Assembly: GCF_016808335.1 (NCBI RefSeq)
Contig: NC_053147.1
Location: 15,610,913 to 15,674,912 of the forward strand
Reading direction: 5' to 3'
DNA length: 64,000 nucleotides
Source: Panicum virgatum
Taxonomy: Eukaryota > Streptophyta > Magnoliopsida > Poales > Poaceae
Part shown: piece by piece, positions 1 through 12,699 of the stretch
Numbering within the stretch: the first letter of the stretch is position 1
Layout: the number at the start of each line of letters is the position of its first letter
Position numbers and translations under genes: made by a program
The notes under the pieces: model-generated
Seen by the model: only the letters and a program-made list of their open reading frames with translations
Database searches by the model: none
Told to the model about the DNA's origin: nothing

Positions 1-493
1 TACTCAGGGTTGTTGTGGTAACCCTCCTAAGCAGGTTGTGTCCCCGCCGACTTCTAGGAGGTTTGTGCGTCCTGGATTGGACAACCGCTTCCTTCTGGGT
101 GGACCGTCGAGTGGGTCCTGTCTTCTCCGTGAAATTCGGGCCAATTGGCAGCACATCGTGGGCAAGATGTGAGGCTCACTTTTATCGTCGTTCGTAGTAC
201 CTTATTGTATTTCGAACTCTGTTTTAAACTTCCGCTGCGTGTTTGAACTCTATAGTTTGTATTCAAACCCTTTATGTAAAACCCGTGTTGTAAATTAATT
301 TGAGAATCTTTGTATGCCTGTATCACCTGTGCTCGTCTTCGTGCGAGACTTCTAGTGCAATTGAGATCCTGGAGTACAGTAGTTTAATCGGGAATTACCC
401 GACGGACTGCCGAATTACACCATTTTAAGTGCGTGGTAACTTGATTATTCATTAAGATGATAGTTAGCGCACTTAAGCCGGTTTAATTTGGGC
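1..493 (+). mobile_element. 3' end of a gypsy-type LTR (partial)
   Basis: AT-balanced non-coding sequence that ends abruptly at the edge of LINE coding sequence. Its layout (run of T-rich short motifs, then a terminal stretch with 'gccggtttaatttggg' just before the junction) resembles the last 500 bases of the large LTR that ends at 62887, which closes with 'gagccgggataattcagg'. I read it as the right end of an LTR that inserted into the LINE. The left part lies outside the window, so target duplication and full length cannot be checked. The exact last base is uncertain by a few nucleotides. Confidence 0.5.
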
Positions 494-3384
494 GGATCTG
501 CTACGGAAAGACGGAAATGTGCTTGTCCATGCACATATCAAACAGAACAGGAAAGGAAGTGCATAAGGGTTTATCTCCAAGCCAGGAGTCTAACCAAAAG
601 GAAGTGATCCTTCCATTCCTCACAGAAATAGATCTCCCTGTCAGATAAATTGAAGAATCATCCAACCTATGAGTAACTGAACTGGCTGTGTCTCTGCACA
701 TTTTTTTTTTGTAACAATTTGCTGCCAAATGTCATTTTCTGTCTCAAGTTTCCACCACCACTCGCATAATAGGCTGACATTCATTTTGTGAATGTTTTTA
801 ATGCCTAAGCCACCATATGTCTTGCTTTTATTGATAATGTCCCATCTCAACAGGTGATATTTTTTTCCCACCCCCTTGCCAAAAGAAAGTTCTTCTCTGT
901 TTGTCTAGCTTTTCATGAATAAGCTTAGGAAGAAGATACATGGACATATGGTAGATAAAAGTATTGGAAAGGCTAGAATTAATAAGAGTGGTTCTGCCAG
1001 CAATGGAGAGGGATTTTCCCTTCCAAATGGCCAGTTTTTTCTCATTCTTCTCCGCCAGTGGTAACCAGTCCTTTGTGTGTAATCTTGTAGGGCTTACAGG
1101 TACCCCTAAGTATTTAATAGGGAAAGAACCAGTTTGACAACTAAAGTGGTCAGCATACTGTATGTGCAGATCATCATCTCTATTTATCATGAACACTTCA
1201 CTTTTGGTAAAGTTGATCTTCAGACCAGACATGAGCTCATAAATGTAAAGAAGGAGCTTCATATTCCTAGCAATATCAATGTTTTCTTTTAAACAAATGA
1301 TGGTGTCATCTGCATATTGCAAAATGATGATCCCTTGGGGTATTAGATTGTCTACTAGTCCAGTTATAAGCCCATTTCTTTGTGCTTGTCTAACCATTCT
1401 TGTTAAGTAGTCTGCAGCAAAATTGAATAGGATGGGTGACAGGGGATCCCCCTGTCTAACACCTTTGTGGCTTATGAAGTAAGGTCCAGTGAGGTCATTT
1501 ACATTTACACTCACTGTGCCACCAGAGACCACTTGCTTTATCCAGTCACACCAAGTTACACAGAAACCTCTTATCTTCAGACAGTCAAAAAGAAAGTCCC
1601 AGCAAACTTTGTCATAAGCTTTTTCAAAGTCCAATTTCAGTATAATCCCCACTTCCTTTTTCCTTTTTGTCTCATGAAGTATCTCATGCAGAGCCATGAT
1701 CCCATTCATGATGTTTCTATTTTTCATGAAGGCAATTTGATTTGCTAGTATGAGTTTGTCAACCACTTTTTCCAGTCTCAGAGTAAGAACCTTTGTAATC
1801 CATTTGTAGATGCAATTCAAAAGGCATATGGGTCTGTATTGTCGAATTTTCTCAGCATCTTGAATTTTTGGGAGAAGAGTAATGGTCCCATAATTCAATC
1901 TACTAACCTCAAGCCTACCAGTATGGAAATCACCAAACATCTCAATTATATCCTCTTTAATAATGTCCCAGCAATGTTGGTAAAATTCTATTGGGATCTT
2001 ATCTGGCCCAACTGCCTTGTTCTTTTCCATTCGGAAAAGTGCCTCCTTAATCTCAGATTCAGTAAAAGGTTGGGTTAGCAACTCATTATCTTCACTTGTA
2101 ACTTTCTCACCATAGTCCCATAAATCTTCATTCAGGGGGAAGGTGTTTCCAGGAGTAGGCCCAAAAAGGTTTTTATAATAATCAGTAGCATGGTTACAGA
2201 GATTAGAGTCCCCTTCTATGACATCATTTCCATCTAAGAAGGAGATGATAGTGTTTTTTTCTTTTCTTGCCATTGGCAATCCTATGGAAGAAGTCAGTAT
2301 TGTTGTCCCCTTCATGAAGCCATTTAGAATGAGATCTCTTATACCAATATAGCTCTTCCTCTTCAAGGATCTCTAGAATTCTTTTGTGTACTTCAATTTT
2401 TCTTTGATTTTGTGCAAGATCAAGATCCTGAAACTCTTCCAATTGTTCAAGTTGTAGAAGCTCATCTTGCAAAGTGGCTTTCAACTTTCTCTGTTCCCCT
2501 TGTTTATTAAACCCCCAACCTTTGAAGTATTGTTTAATTATTTCCATTTTAGCCTGAATTCTATCAAAGGCAGTATCAGCATGGCAGGGTTTTGCGTAGA
2601 TTTCAGCCACTAGAGACTTAAAATTGTTATCTTTCAGCCAGGCTAACTCAAATCTGAAAGGTATATTTCTCACAGGTTGATGGAGGGAAGTAAGAAGAAT
2701 AAGAGGGTTATGATCAGATACCTCTCTTGGGGACTTATGTACCCTGGCCATAGGATATAAGCCCTCCCAACTCTTACTTACTAGAATTATGTCTAGTTTT
2801 CCAAGAGTAGGAGGGCTTTGATTATTTGACCAAGTGTACTTTCCACCAATCATGTTCAAGTCTATGAGATCATAGCATGCAATTATTGAATTGAGGGTCT
2901 TAGAGTGCCTGGACATATGAGTTTGCTTATTCTTTTCTGAAGAGAATCTAATCAGATTGAAGTCTCCTCCTACCAAAAATGGTACCTGATTACCACCACA
3001 GAAAGCTGCAAGCTTAGCTAAAAAATCAGCCTTGTGCTCTTCATGTGGAGACCCATAGACATTCAAGAAGTTCCATTTCACTTTGTTGTTTTTCTCCCAT
3101 AAGATTAACTGGAGAATAAACTTGCCTTCTTTAAAAGGTCCAACATCAGAGTGATCTAACCTTACTCCACTTAGAATCCCACCTTATTTACCTTTAGCTG
3201 GGATCCATTTCCAGATGTATTCTTGAGAAGGATCAATTTTTCTCAGAAGACAATCCTCAATATTGAACTGCATGGTTTCCTGCGGCCCAATAATGTGGAA
3301 CTTATGTTCAAGGATTAGATTTCTAAGGAAAGAGGAGACACTTTTTTTCTTGATGCCCCTACAGTTCCAGATAAGGGCTTTCAT
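494..3384 (-). pseudogene. LINE ORF2: endonuclease + reverse transcriptase, broken
   Basis: Starts with the APE-type endonuclease signature ALIWNCRGI and QET (3384-3184). It continues with GGDFN and SDHNPL (3081-2224), the metal-binding and catalytic motifs of the family. The reverse transcriptase (2366-828, 512 residues) shows the finger/palm motifs KAVGPDKIPIEFY, LKLDFEKAYDKV, GVRQGDPLSPILF and the catalytic box QYADDT. The thumb and zf-RVT-like tail (WRWDIINKSKTYGGLG-type region, 871-641, then 728-501) lie in two further frames. There is at least one stop in the endonuclease (3184) and frameshifts near 2300, 850 and 720. The reading frame ends where the LTR begins. Order and motifs are those of plant L1 elements. 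Confidence 0.92.
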
Positions 3385-6022
3385 TTAATAACACTTTTCA
3401 AAATATTAGATGAAGACTTCAGAGGACTCGGGATTCCCTTGTCCTTAGAATTTTTTTGAGAAGGGTCACAAGTTTTTGCCTTGCTAATCCCTTTCTTTTT
3501 CTTAGCCACAGACAAAGAGAGCCTCTTTGGAGGTTTTCTGATTCTCTTTGTAGTTATTATGTTTGAATTTAGGCTAGCCTGAGAGGAGTCACCTTTCCAA
3601 TCTAGGATTATCATTTCATCGGTAATCATCTCAGGATCAGAAGTATGAGGAGAAGGAGCATCAGTAATTATTTTTTATCTTAACTCATTTTTCTGAATCA
3701 AAGCATCCCTAGCATTTTCTATCTCTTTTAAAAAATCAACTAATTCATAATTGTTATCAAAAACAGGAATAACCATATTTGACATTCTATCAATAATATC
3801 CACATTGTCTAGAATAGAAAAAGAGTTGAAAGTAGATATGTTGTTACCTGAAATAGTCCTTTTCTTGCCTCCAGCAGATTTCTTGTTCTCCTTCCTAGCT
3901 AGCACTTCCTTCTCAGCTTGGTGTTGAGTTCTTTCACTCCACCTCCTCTCTTCCTTTGCTTTTGCATCATTTCACAGGGTTTCAGCATATTGTTGAAGTC
4001 CAGCTCTTTTTCAGACACCTGCTGAACAATGTTAAGATTCTCCATAGTTTTCAGTGAGTCAGTGTGAGAGACATCTTGTTTTTCCACCCTGATCTGGTCA
4101 TGACTGAAAAGCCATACCCTCCTATTGGACTGAGATTGTTTTCCACTCATCACCTTATTCACTTCTCCTTCAAAATCAAAGCTGCTCTCACTATCTTCTC
4201 CTTCTGAGCTAGGTTGATAAGTTGCAGCTGGTATTGTTTCATTGTCATCTTGGACACCAGACATAAAATCATCACTTTTAGACAGATTTTTTTTTTCAAA
4301 ACCCTCAGAGCAGAAGTTGAACTTCCCTGGTGCAGAGAAAGAAAACTTCTTAGACATCACAACCTGCCTATGAAAGGATTGCCCATCAGTGCCCCCCACA
4401 CCAGACTTTTTGGTGTCTGGGGTGTTCACCTACTTTTCAGAACTAGCTTTGGCCTGGGGTTCATCCAGTTTCATTTTCTTAGAACTTGGCTGGCCTGTTG
4501 CCCTCTGAGTCTCCACAGAAATCTTATGGGCTTTTCTCTTCATATTATCTGATTTTTCAAGTTCATAAAAGAAATCATACAAGTACATGCCCAAGCTACC
4601 TTCTGCAAATTCTGGAACCTCCAGCACATCTCTACACGCAATTTTAACTCTGACATAGTCAGCCTTGTATCTTGTGACCTCATAGTCAGCCTTGTATCTT
4701 GTGACCTCATCAATCTCCACATTCTTGCCCACCAGACCTCCAACTCTTGCTATGGTCCTGATAGATCTCTGATCAGTAGGAATCCCTTTCACTCTAAACC
4801 AAGCCTGTTGCAACATCCCTTTAGCCCCTATGGAAGAAGTCCATGGCTCAATGATCATCTGTGTCTCACTGTTTCTCACCCCCAGCCTGAACATGCTATA
4901 GTCCAGAATCATCTTGGCATTAGGAAACCGCATGGAAAACTTGTTATCTGCCAACTTCCTAGCACTCCATCGCCAATGCTCAGTACTCAGAACATTATGA
5001 AACTCCATTTCAATTTGTTTGGCTGTTAGTTCCCCATTAATGACAGTGATTAGAGCCACGCTTGCCTTCTCTTTAGCAGCTTTGGGGTCAATATGCTCAT
5101 CCATGTAAAAAAAGCTCTGGTCAGAAACTTGTGCAGCGCACAACTCTGGGCCAAGATTCCACAGCGGTTCTCTCTTGCAATCAAATGATCCATGGTTGTT
5201 GTACCCACAGAGTTCGCATGCAGACCTCCTTTTACATTCCTCAAAAACATGGTTCTTAAGACCACAGAAGGAACAACCAACCCTAGAGGAGTGGATTTGA
5301 GACTCATTTACCTCAGAAGATTTCTGTTGGCCCCATTCTTCTTTTGGATCTGCTGCTTGCTTGCCATGTTTTGCAACATCTTTTTGGGCATCGCGCATCT
5401 CCTCACGGTGTTCCCACTTGGATCTGCCCTCCATCGACTCTCCCTTGTGTTCTTGGCCAGCGGCACGATCCCAGTTGGTGTTTGAAGAACTACTCTTCTT
5501 CGAATCCAGCGTGCCTTCAGCTTCTTCCGGCACCCCATCACCACCTAGGCCATGGATCTGGGGTTCCTCTTCATCTCTTCTCCCCCGCCCACCAACTCGT
5601 TGCCAGACGTTTGTTCTGGCTTCAGTTCTTCCCGCTCCGCGCCCCATCCGGCCGGTACCAAAACCCTCGCGCCTCCCCCCTCCGCGATTCGCGGCTGGGA
5701 ACACCATCTCGTCAGGCTCAGGGGATGAGCGGACGACTTGCGCGTAGGATCTAGGACCAGGAGGTGTCTTCTCCTTCCCCTTGACAAAGAAACCAACAAA
5801 TTTTTCGATGTAGGATTGGAATTTTGGTGGAGGGAGAGATCTAGGGAGGGAGGAGAAGGAAGATAGATCAGGAAGATTCGGCTGATGTGATTCTCGATTC
5901 AAGATTCCCTTACCCCCTGTAGCAGTTACCCCAACAGCACCGACCTCTGAGGTCGAGACACGCGGCAATGGCGATTTTCCCAAAATGCCCTCGACACCCC
6001 GAGCGGGAGGAGGTGACCTCAC
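3385..6022 (-). pseudogene. LINE ORF1 (gag-like, zinc knuckles), broken
   Basis: Nucleic-acid-binding ORF1 of a plant L1 element. The longest open stretch (6022-4430, 530 residues) has a Gly/Arg-rich N-terminal third. Two CX2CX4HX4C knuckles follow around residues 247-280 (CSFCGLKNHVFEEC and CELCGYNNHGSFDC), then a DUF4283-like segment. A stop at about 4430-4432 is followed in the same frame by another 176 residues (4429-3899). The Lys/Ser-rich tail then continues in shifted frames to about 3385. The knuckles and position upstream of ORF2 identify it; the protein is not intact. A 27-bp tandem duplication lies inside the DUF4283-like part. Confidence 0.85.
4654..4707 (-). repeat. 27-bp perfect tandem duplication in LINE ORF1
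   Basis: Positions 4654-4680 and 4681-4707 are identical 27-bp units. The duplication keeps frame and repeats the nine residues EVTRYKADY in the ORF1 protein. It is a private in-frame duplication, probably from replication slippage. Confidence 0.95.
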
Positions 6023-6345
6023 CTTCCTGGTGGTGTTCGGACCAAATCCATTTCGGTGTGGGTCAAACTTGGTCGTCGCTTTCTCCGGTGAGCGCAGGAC
6101 GTCCTCCGCCGAGTCTTCCGTCGGAGAAACATCCGCCGCCGCTGATCGCCATCGAAACTGAATGGGGGTCCGCCTTTAGTTGCACGGCATCTCTGTCCAG
6201 CCTTGCGACGGGGAAGAGCGGCGATGAGCAGGCCCATTGGAACGACCTCGTCGTGGAATCGATCGGGAAGCTCATGATCTCGCCTGGGAAATTTCCGGCG
6301 ACGCGCCGAGGGGCGGACATCGGTGTCGCCTGGGAAATTTCCTAA

Positions 6346-6801
6346 GGTGTCGCCTTCTCCTGTATATGATTGGGCTTCCTTGGATACGCAGCTGAATGAT
6401 ACGCTTGCGGTAGAACACCAAGGAAGGTGCATGAATTTAGCATTTGTTTAAGTTGGGTTTCAGCTTTGGGAATCTTGTGCATGCGTTCATCATGAATTCA
6501 TGATGAGAATTGAGAAATGGGAGTTCTTGACAATGCACTCTTGGATCGATCTTATACAGCACTGAAGGCAGGAGAGCAATTCGATAAGAGTCACTGCCCC
6601 AGCATTTACATGTACTTTTCACAGCATTGCACAAGAATGTACAAACTGTCGTACGAACAGAAAGAGTTCGTGGCCTTCACCTAGTATTTGTGCTGGGAGG
6701 AAAACCCAAAATTTCCAGTTGCAGGAATCAACCGTTGCCTTCCAGGAGAAAAAAACCCGAAGAATCATTGGATGATTGCATCTGCTCATTGCGTGTGAAC
6801 C
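6346..6801. other. 3' flank of the sugar-transporter pseudogene
   Basis: Unremarkable AT-moderate sequence between the transporter stop codon and the LINE. It probably includes the old 3' untranslated region. No coding potential was recognised. Confidence 0.5.
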
Positions 6802-9800
6802 TCAGCGAAACGACCATTGGATCTCCTCTAGAGTTCTGCCCTTTGTCTCTGGCACCCAAAGGATGACGAAAACCAGAGTGAAGGCGCTCACAATCATGTA
6901 GGAGAGGAAAGTGCCTGTTGAATTTGCAGGAAGAAAACAAGGCAACCTGCATCAGATATCATGGTTCATAATCCTATTCCTAGGAAAGAGAGGCATAAAA
7001 TAAAACTTGAACCTCCAACGCTCCAGGTGAGCATCAAATTTGCTGTCATTGTTATAGCAAATGACGTCAACCAGGCTGCCAGTGTCGCAAAGCTTCCTCC
7101 AAGACTCCTGATGCTAACCGGGAGGATCTGAACACATACAAAGTTTGAGTTGTCTACAGAGAACTTACATCATGTGCCTGAGTTGTAAAACAAATGTACT
7201 TGCTCCAAAAGTTATGATTATGCAGAAAGAAAAAAAAAACTGCCTTGCACTGGAATGACAAAACTGGAGGTATTTGACAAGCAGAGATATCTCAGACCAT
7301 ATTATCTGTGACTAAGTAATGTACCTCAGACATCATAAGCCATGGAATGGCACCCATACCGAACGAGAAGGCAATGACCAAAGCCTGAACATATACAGTG
7401 TCTGAGTTAAAATTTGGCGTCGATTCCACATTGGATGCAAATATTCAGAAGAAATATAAGAAACATACCACGAGAGCAACCAAGGAGATCATACTTAAGA
7501 TTTAATGTGTTTGAATCATGTGAAATGTTATCCTGAAAAGAATAGAAAAAAACACAGTAGACTGAGATGAGCCACCCTGTAATGATATTGCATATCAAGA
7601 TCTTCTTACATGAGCTATTATCTTTTGATTAAGATTTAAGATCCTAGAGTACAGAAACCTGAACATACCTTGAGAAAAGATACAACAGAAACAGCAAGAA
7701 GGCATAGAGTCATCCCAGAAGTAGAAATCTGTCATTTGGAGGCAAAGTTAAGTCACAGTTGCAGAATAATGCAAACTAATGATTGCACAGGGAAGAATAA
7801 GTTACAATAAGAAGGATGCGCCGCCCAGCTGTCTAACAACCATGTTGTAACTCCTGTGGCAAGAACCTGACAAAATGCTGTGAGCAGCTTAAATAAATCA
7901 GGATAAACTGAATCAGGTCATCCACTTATCGGAGCTACGCACCTGGATAGCTCCAAGAGAACAGGTGGCCAAGTCGCTGTTTGCAACCCCTGAAGATTTG
8001 GGTGTTAAATTTGGACAAAATAGAATATCTTAACATGTTATACATAATGGTAAAGGATCCTAAACTATTAATACATAGAGCTATCAGATGTCAAATAAAC
8101 TTCTTTTGAGCACTATTGCAAAAAATACTGTGAAACGCTCGTGGCCTGGAAGCTGGGGAAGAAACATTGGCTTTGGTTCAGGTGGGAGTCAGGAAGCTTA
8201 TTGGTTGCAGTTCCCACATCAGGAGTAATGCATGTTGCTTAGATGGCATCCTCATCATTTAGATGGCAACCTGACCATTCTTTGGTCGTTCTAGTTTCAT
8301 AGCCTGTAATTTGTTTCATGTAATGGCAAGTGACTCATGGCAGCTCGTTCGGTATTGATTCTTGACCTCTTCATTCCTTATTAATGAAAAAGGTAAGTAT
8401 TCTGACAGTACAGGTAGGCCTAACTATAGTTTGTTTGTTTTTTTCGAGAAGTTGGCCTGCGGCTAGAAATTGGCCTTTATATTCCCCTTTTTAAATAAGA
8501 CATTTTATCATCTTTCATAAAGTAGGAAAAGAGTTAAGTTTATGGCTATTCTGGTGGATTGAAAATCAGGTATCTACTATGTTATTCCTACCTCTAGAAA
8601 GCATGTAGCCAAACAAACAACGATATTAATAGTTTGCTCGATGATATTGGTTATCGGCAAGCATTATATCCTACAATTCCAGTTATATTTGCAAGGTGTC
8701 CAAATTGTGGTGCATAAGACTTATTATAACAACTACTAAGAACAAAAACGTACTGCCAAGATAAAAGACCATACAAGTTACCTGCAGCTTTGAAGATGTT
8801 ACTTGCATAAAACAGTATCCCATTGATTCCACTTAAATTTTACAGTACAAGTAGGCCAATCCCTAGCTGCCAATGTGACCAATAATCACATTACAAACTG
8901 TGTTTAATGGTTTTGGCACGAATTAAGCCAACAAAGTTAAGGAAATTACAATTAGGGGCGTACGGTATTTCTTTTGGTTTAACTCTTGAAAACTGATTGT
9001 AGTCCTTTTGCTCGCTGATGACACTGCCCTCTGCAATATGTGCATCAAAACTAAAGATGATTCTAGTGTCCAATCTAAAGAAAATATTGACAGCTAAACT
9101 GGAAATAGTTCATAGATTGCATTTAGTCAGTCCAGAGGAAAAGTATAAAGTGCTGGCCTTTATATCGTTCACTTCTGCAGTGATGTCAGTTTCAAACCCC
9201 CTCAGCACTTGCAGGGAAGTCTCACAATCTTCCATCAAATTCATCTTTGCCTAGAGATAAGAGCAGCAAACATTGATCGCTAGGATTTCAGTTTGATGTA
9301 ACATTCCATATCCAGTTTATGCATATACATACCAGCCATCTTGGAGATTCTGGAATGAAGAAAAGGCCAGGAATCAACACTGTGCACGGCAAGGCTCCTG
9401 AAGGGATGGTAGCCCAGACATTTAGGTAAGAAATTATCTTGACTATAGACACACATACTAGTCTGCACTTTTCATATTTAATGTGAAACTAGAATATCTG
9501 ACTAGCACATTTCTATGATCATAGTCATGTTGGGAGAAAACATTGCAGTTACCGATCTTGTGAGCTGAAATATCAGAGGTTAAGTATAGAATGGAATCAA
9601 CAAGAATTTAAATCAGTGATACATCAGTATTTAGCAACCTTACCCATCACTGCAAGAAGCCTCCATGGAACAAACATGCCGAGCAAATAGGCCAACAATA
9701 TACCAAGTGTTACAGACAACTGTAGGATGAACAATGGCACAATGAGTCCAACATAAAAAAAAACAAGTATTGTTTATCTCGCAAAAAGAAAAATGAAAAG

Positions 9801-11354
9801 ATTCTTGTGATGAAGCATACCTGGTTCACGGAACCAAGAGCTCCTCTCATGTTCTGAGGAGATATCTCTGCTATGTATACTGGTACCTGGTATCACATAA
9901 TTTACACACCAAGATTCAGTCATGTAACTAGTCCAAACATTCAAGGTTCTTTTAGCAACGAGTAAATATACGTCAGTCATGGTTCACTTTAGCTCCACAA
10001 TATTGGAATCCCACTTGATCTTTAGTCTCTTTTTTTCCCCGAACACTTACAACTGCACTAGTGCCGTAGTTCTGAAATACAAAATTCTTTGCAGGAAATA
10101 AGCAGGCAAGAAATCTTCTATTACAAACCGTATAGGATATAATGCCGACACCGAATCCTTCAAGCAATCTTCCCATATACAGAAATGAGGCGTCCTGTAT
10201 AGTAAAACAGACATTAACAGGCAGATAAAGAAGCAGCAATGGGTGACTCAGGGCACATGCACTTCAGCACTTGTTTTATACTTTTGCGAAGGAGATCGCA
10301 AGCCAACCGATGATATTTGGGATTGCTGCGATCATCAACGACTGCAAATATTTAGCAAAACCGTCAGAAGAGTAGTAAAGCTTTAGTGCAGTTAACTACT
10401 GAAATGTTGCCACACGTGTAACAAGAGACCAAACTTATGTACAAATTACACATGGAACCACACATTCTCTCCCATACTAACTGCATGTTTAACACATAAT
10501 ATCAAAGCAAAGAAAGCAAACAAACATGAAAAAAATAGTTTCAAATCCCAATTTAGTTGACTATACAGAAAAGTATCTCCACAGTCCCCAAGCCTCCATT
10601 GCATTGGAAATAATTGACTTTTAATTTTCAAAATTCCACCTGCTTTTTCATGAAAAAAGGCCCCACATAAAAAGAAGTGATTTCTAGCAGGGGAATGAAT
10701 GGCTTTTCTTGTTGGTTAGTCTGCACACAACCTACTCTCTGTCTACATAAGAGAAAGTGATGTTGACCCTCCTCCTTCATCGTCAGCTTACAAGTAACAA
10801 ACTGATCATAGAATGGAACAACAGCTAGTAACTGCCAAGAAAGAAAGGTGCCGAATTTCTCGCCCCTTTGCGGCCAATGTGCTCGGCCATCTGCCCGCTG
10901 GCAATCGCCCCGACCATGGCGCCGACGTTGGACAGCGAACCGAACACAGAGAACTGCAGCGCGCGATCTATATCGTCAGGCACGAGGAGCCGCAGGACCC
11001 GGGAGGAAGCAAGCACCGTGGTCAAGGAAAGTCAATTCAGCTGGGACTCACCTCGGAGATGGAGAGTCTGAGGTCCCGAACCATGGCGTCCTGGGTGGGC
11101 GAGGAGAAGCCGCTGGTGAAGCCGAATTGGATGGGCCCGAGCGCGACGATGAGCGTGCAGAGGAAGGCGGAGACGTGGGACTCGCGCAGGACGGCCATGG
11201 AGGAGGCCCCGGGGGCGACGCTGGACTGCCGCGAGCTCATCCGGTACCAGCTGCCCGTGTTGACGACCAGCAGCGGCTTCCGCATCCCGCCGTCGTGGTC
11301 GCTGCCGCTCTCCTCCCCGCCGCCGCCACCGCCCCTGTTGCTGGTGCTACCCAT
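6802..11354 (-). pseudogene. ERD6-like sugar transporter (MFS), inactivated
   Basis: A monosaccharide/H+ transporter gene of the ERD6-like (ESL) group, which in active members exports sugar from the vacuole. I can place 17 exons: 11354-11052, 10953-10864, 10341-10282, 10194-10129, 9896-9821, 9719-9644, 9396-9333, 9250-9158, 9030-8950, 8866-8782, 7989-7943, 7866-7806, 7728-7669, 7532-7469, 7384-7325, 7127-7013, 6914-6802. They spell family landmarks in order: [91 protein letters not shown]. Lesions: TAA at 8842-8840 where the family has Gln before LSGING; exon 12 is 61 nt (2 short, at the conserved DKAGRR); exon 14 is 64 nt (frame lost); exons 2 and 8 have GC instead of GT donors. The remaining introns look normal. 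Five independent defects make a non-functional copy likely; sequencing error cannot be excluded without other reads. Confidence 0.88.
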
Positions 11355-12690
11355 GCCGCCGCTCGCTTGTTGGGCTCTCCCCTCGCCGCGAGCTTTGATT
11401 TTTCTTTCCCCACTGGAGATGGAAGAGGAACAGAGGACACGATCGACGCGAAGAGGAACCGTCGTCCCGTTGAAAAGGGTAGGCAAGACTCGGGGAGTGG
11501 GTTGTCTTGCCTGAAGCTCTGTTGGGGGCCCATCGGTTAGCCACCTAGATGAGCTCGCCGAGTCTGCGCTGGACCGTACTACGAATCTGTTTGCGTCCAT
11601 CTGGTTACTAGTTTTTGTAGCCATTTTTGCATGTTGGTCCATAACTAAGCTTGTTCTTGATGATTTGATTATACCATGATCAAAGCAGGGGGCCAATAAG
11701 TAAGACCGAGCAAGCTTGTATTCTGTTGATCAGATCGACGTGAAATGGTCTTTTAAGATTTCGGTCTACCCCAAACGAGACTACTAATAAGCACTTTGTT
11801 CAAAGGATAACAAAACATAAAAATTGATGATTTGACATGCTCGAAGAACTCGTTTCCCCAAAATGGGGGAGCATTGACCGACAGATACGGCAGATCGACA
11901 CCGCATGCACTAGTTTACAAAACTTCTTTTTTTTTTAAAAAAAAACAAAGATTACAAAACTTCTCGTCCAGATTCATGTTATTGGAATATTAGATGTAGA
12001 TGGCATACACGCACGCGTAAGCACGTTGGTGCCAGCCCACGGGATCATGACCAGCTCGACGAAAGGGCCATGTGGGGGGTTGCTCGCGTCCTGCCACAGT
12101 GCCACGGGCCACGGCCAGGGTCCAGACGACACGCATGTGCGGGTCATGGCGGATCTCCCCCTGATTTGATGGAGATGCGTCGCTGTCGCTCGCTGTCTCC
12201 GTGTTCGGTGGCGATCGCGCCGGCACCCCCGCATGGTTACAAGATTGATGGGCTGTTCGTCCGAGGTCTTTCCATCAGCCGATTAATAAACTCCGGCCAC
12301 TAGCTAATTGTAAGCACCCGCGCGCTTATGCGTGGTGCCCCTCTCGGCCCTCGCTCACCCGGCGACGCCGCCGTGGTGTCCCTGACCTCGACGGCAACGC
12401 TATACGCAGAAATGGCGCCTCTGCTTGCAAAGACCTCTACCTCCACGTCCTTGCTGCAGAGTTGCAGTAGAACGAGCTCCTCTGCAGTCGGCCGAAACGA
12501 CTTCCGTCTACCGTCGATCATCTCAACCATCCAATTTGTATAGCAAACACTGCAAACAAATCAGGCCTGTAACAGCCCATATGAGCCCAATGGCTAGCGA
12601 GTACCTCGTCGACTCGTTTGAGTCTGCCGCTATCGCCGATGCCCCTCCCCGACCGGCCGCCACGCGACGCTCGGAGCTCCCTACCTCACC
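11355..12690. other. Intergenic, no gene recognised
   Basis: Upstream side of the transporter pseudogene. GC-rich islands near 12040-12230 and 12310-12530 give open frames on both strands, but none has a family signature I recognise. The low-complexity T/A tract at 11929-11945 is the only repeat. Confidence 0.4.
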
Positions 12691-12699
12691 GGCAGCGGA

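Larger units (their letters stand above)
494..6345 (-). mobile_element. L1-type LINE retrotransposon, decayed
   Basis: A non-LTR retrotransposon reading right to left: GC-rich 5' region (about 6345-6023), ORF1 (6022 to about 3385), then ORF2 with endonuclease and reverse transcriptase (3384 to 494). The 3' end is missing because the LTR at 1-493 cuts ORF2 inside its zinc-finger-like tail. The 5' boundary is estimated: two copies of a CGCCTGGGAAATTTCC motif (around 6278-6344) lie at that edge, and the sequence beyond looks like the 3' flank of the sugar-transporter gene. The element lies in the same orientation as that gene and just downstream of its stop codon. Several frameshifts and stops show that it can no longer move on its own. 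Confidence 0.9.

Noticed and set aside
11355..11696. In-frame extension upstream of the transporter start codon
   Set aside because: The family begins near MGSTSN; the upstream stretch has no similarity and is probably 5' leader and promoter.
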